Positions 12,973 to 13,059 of a stretch of 13,059 nt of DNA are shown here, piece by piece. Position numbers and translations under genes: made by a program. How positions within the stretch are numbered: the first letter of the stretch is position 1; the number at the start of each line of letters is the position of its first letter. The notes below the pieces were generated by a model. It was given only the letters and a program-made list of their open reading frames with translations, did not search any database and was not told where the DNA came from. Source of the DNA: RUG14186 sp964644555 (GTDB taxonomy: Bacteria > Bacillota > Clostridia > Eubacteriales > Anaerofustaceae); the NCBI GenBank assembly GCA_964644555.1, contig CAZXWI010000042.1:1-13059 (forward strand), given 5' to 3'.

Positions 12973-13059
12973 TAAATTCCATGAATAAATATGTTTTGAA
13001 ATGATTTTAACTTGCAATCGTTTATAAAATATCAATGCCATAATAAAATATTATTAATC

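Overview
The window is AT-rich, uses TGA as an ordinary stop, has strong purine Shine-Dalgarno (SD) sites, and pairs rbgA (ylqF) with rnhB. Together these point to a low-GC Gram-positive bacterium, most likely an anaerobic clostridial lineage. I cannot name the species.

Layout. (1) 1-4619, minus strand: a tight five-gene run, probably one operon read right to left from an extended -10 promoter at about 4670. It holds an MTA/SAH nucleosidase (mtnN), the 50S-assembly GTPase RbgA, an RNase HII fused to a YraN-type nuclease-like domain, a YbiT/YkpA-type ABC-F ATPase, and a membrane-anchored protein of unknown function cut by the window edge. (2) 4786-6605, plus strand: a RecX-family protein, then a stand-alone E2-acyltransferase-like protein with its own consensus promoter and a strong terminator. 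(3) 6650-8480, minus strand: an accessory island of small unrecognised genes headed by a ribbon-helix-helix (RHH) regulator. (4) 8539-11383, minus strand: two small polytopic membrane proteins (the upstream one resembles DUF5058) followed by a membrane-anchored M20 metallopeptidase, together a probable peptide or amino-acid-derivative uptake and hydrolysis operon. (5) 11591-12898, plus strand: an ArsB/NhaD (ion transporter) superfamily permease, divergent from the M20 operon and closed by a 14-bp terminator hairpin.

The island in (3) is the least explained part. The RHH gene appears to be transcribed as a leaderless mRNA from a promoter embedded in a perfect 8-8-8 palindrome, as expected for an autorepressor. 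Between it and the next genes is a terminator that can also form an alternative pairing. Two small overlapping genes follow. Then comes an open frame carrying six 18-bp tandem repeats that encode an Ile-x-Tyr/His-Ser-x-Gly/Asp hexapeptide. That frame has no usual start codon upstream of the repeats and overlaps the preceding gene in the +1 frame, so it is either frameshifted or recoded. An 18-codon mini-ORF with a good SD sits between it and the terminator.

Several housekeeping proteins carry unusual residues at key positions. The ABC-F protein has one complete and one fully degenerate ATP site. RbgA has lost the NKxD aspartate. The E2-like protein lacks both catalytic residues of its HRxxDG motif. 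All family calls come from reading motifs by eye; no database search was possible.
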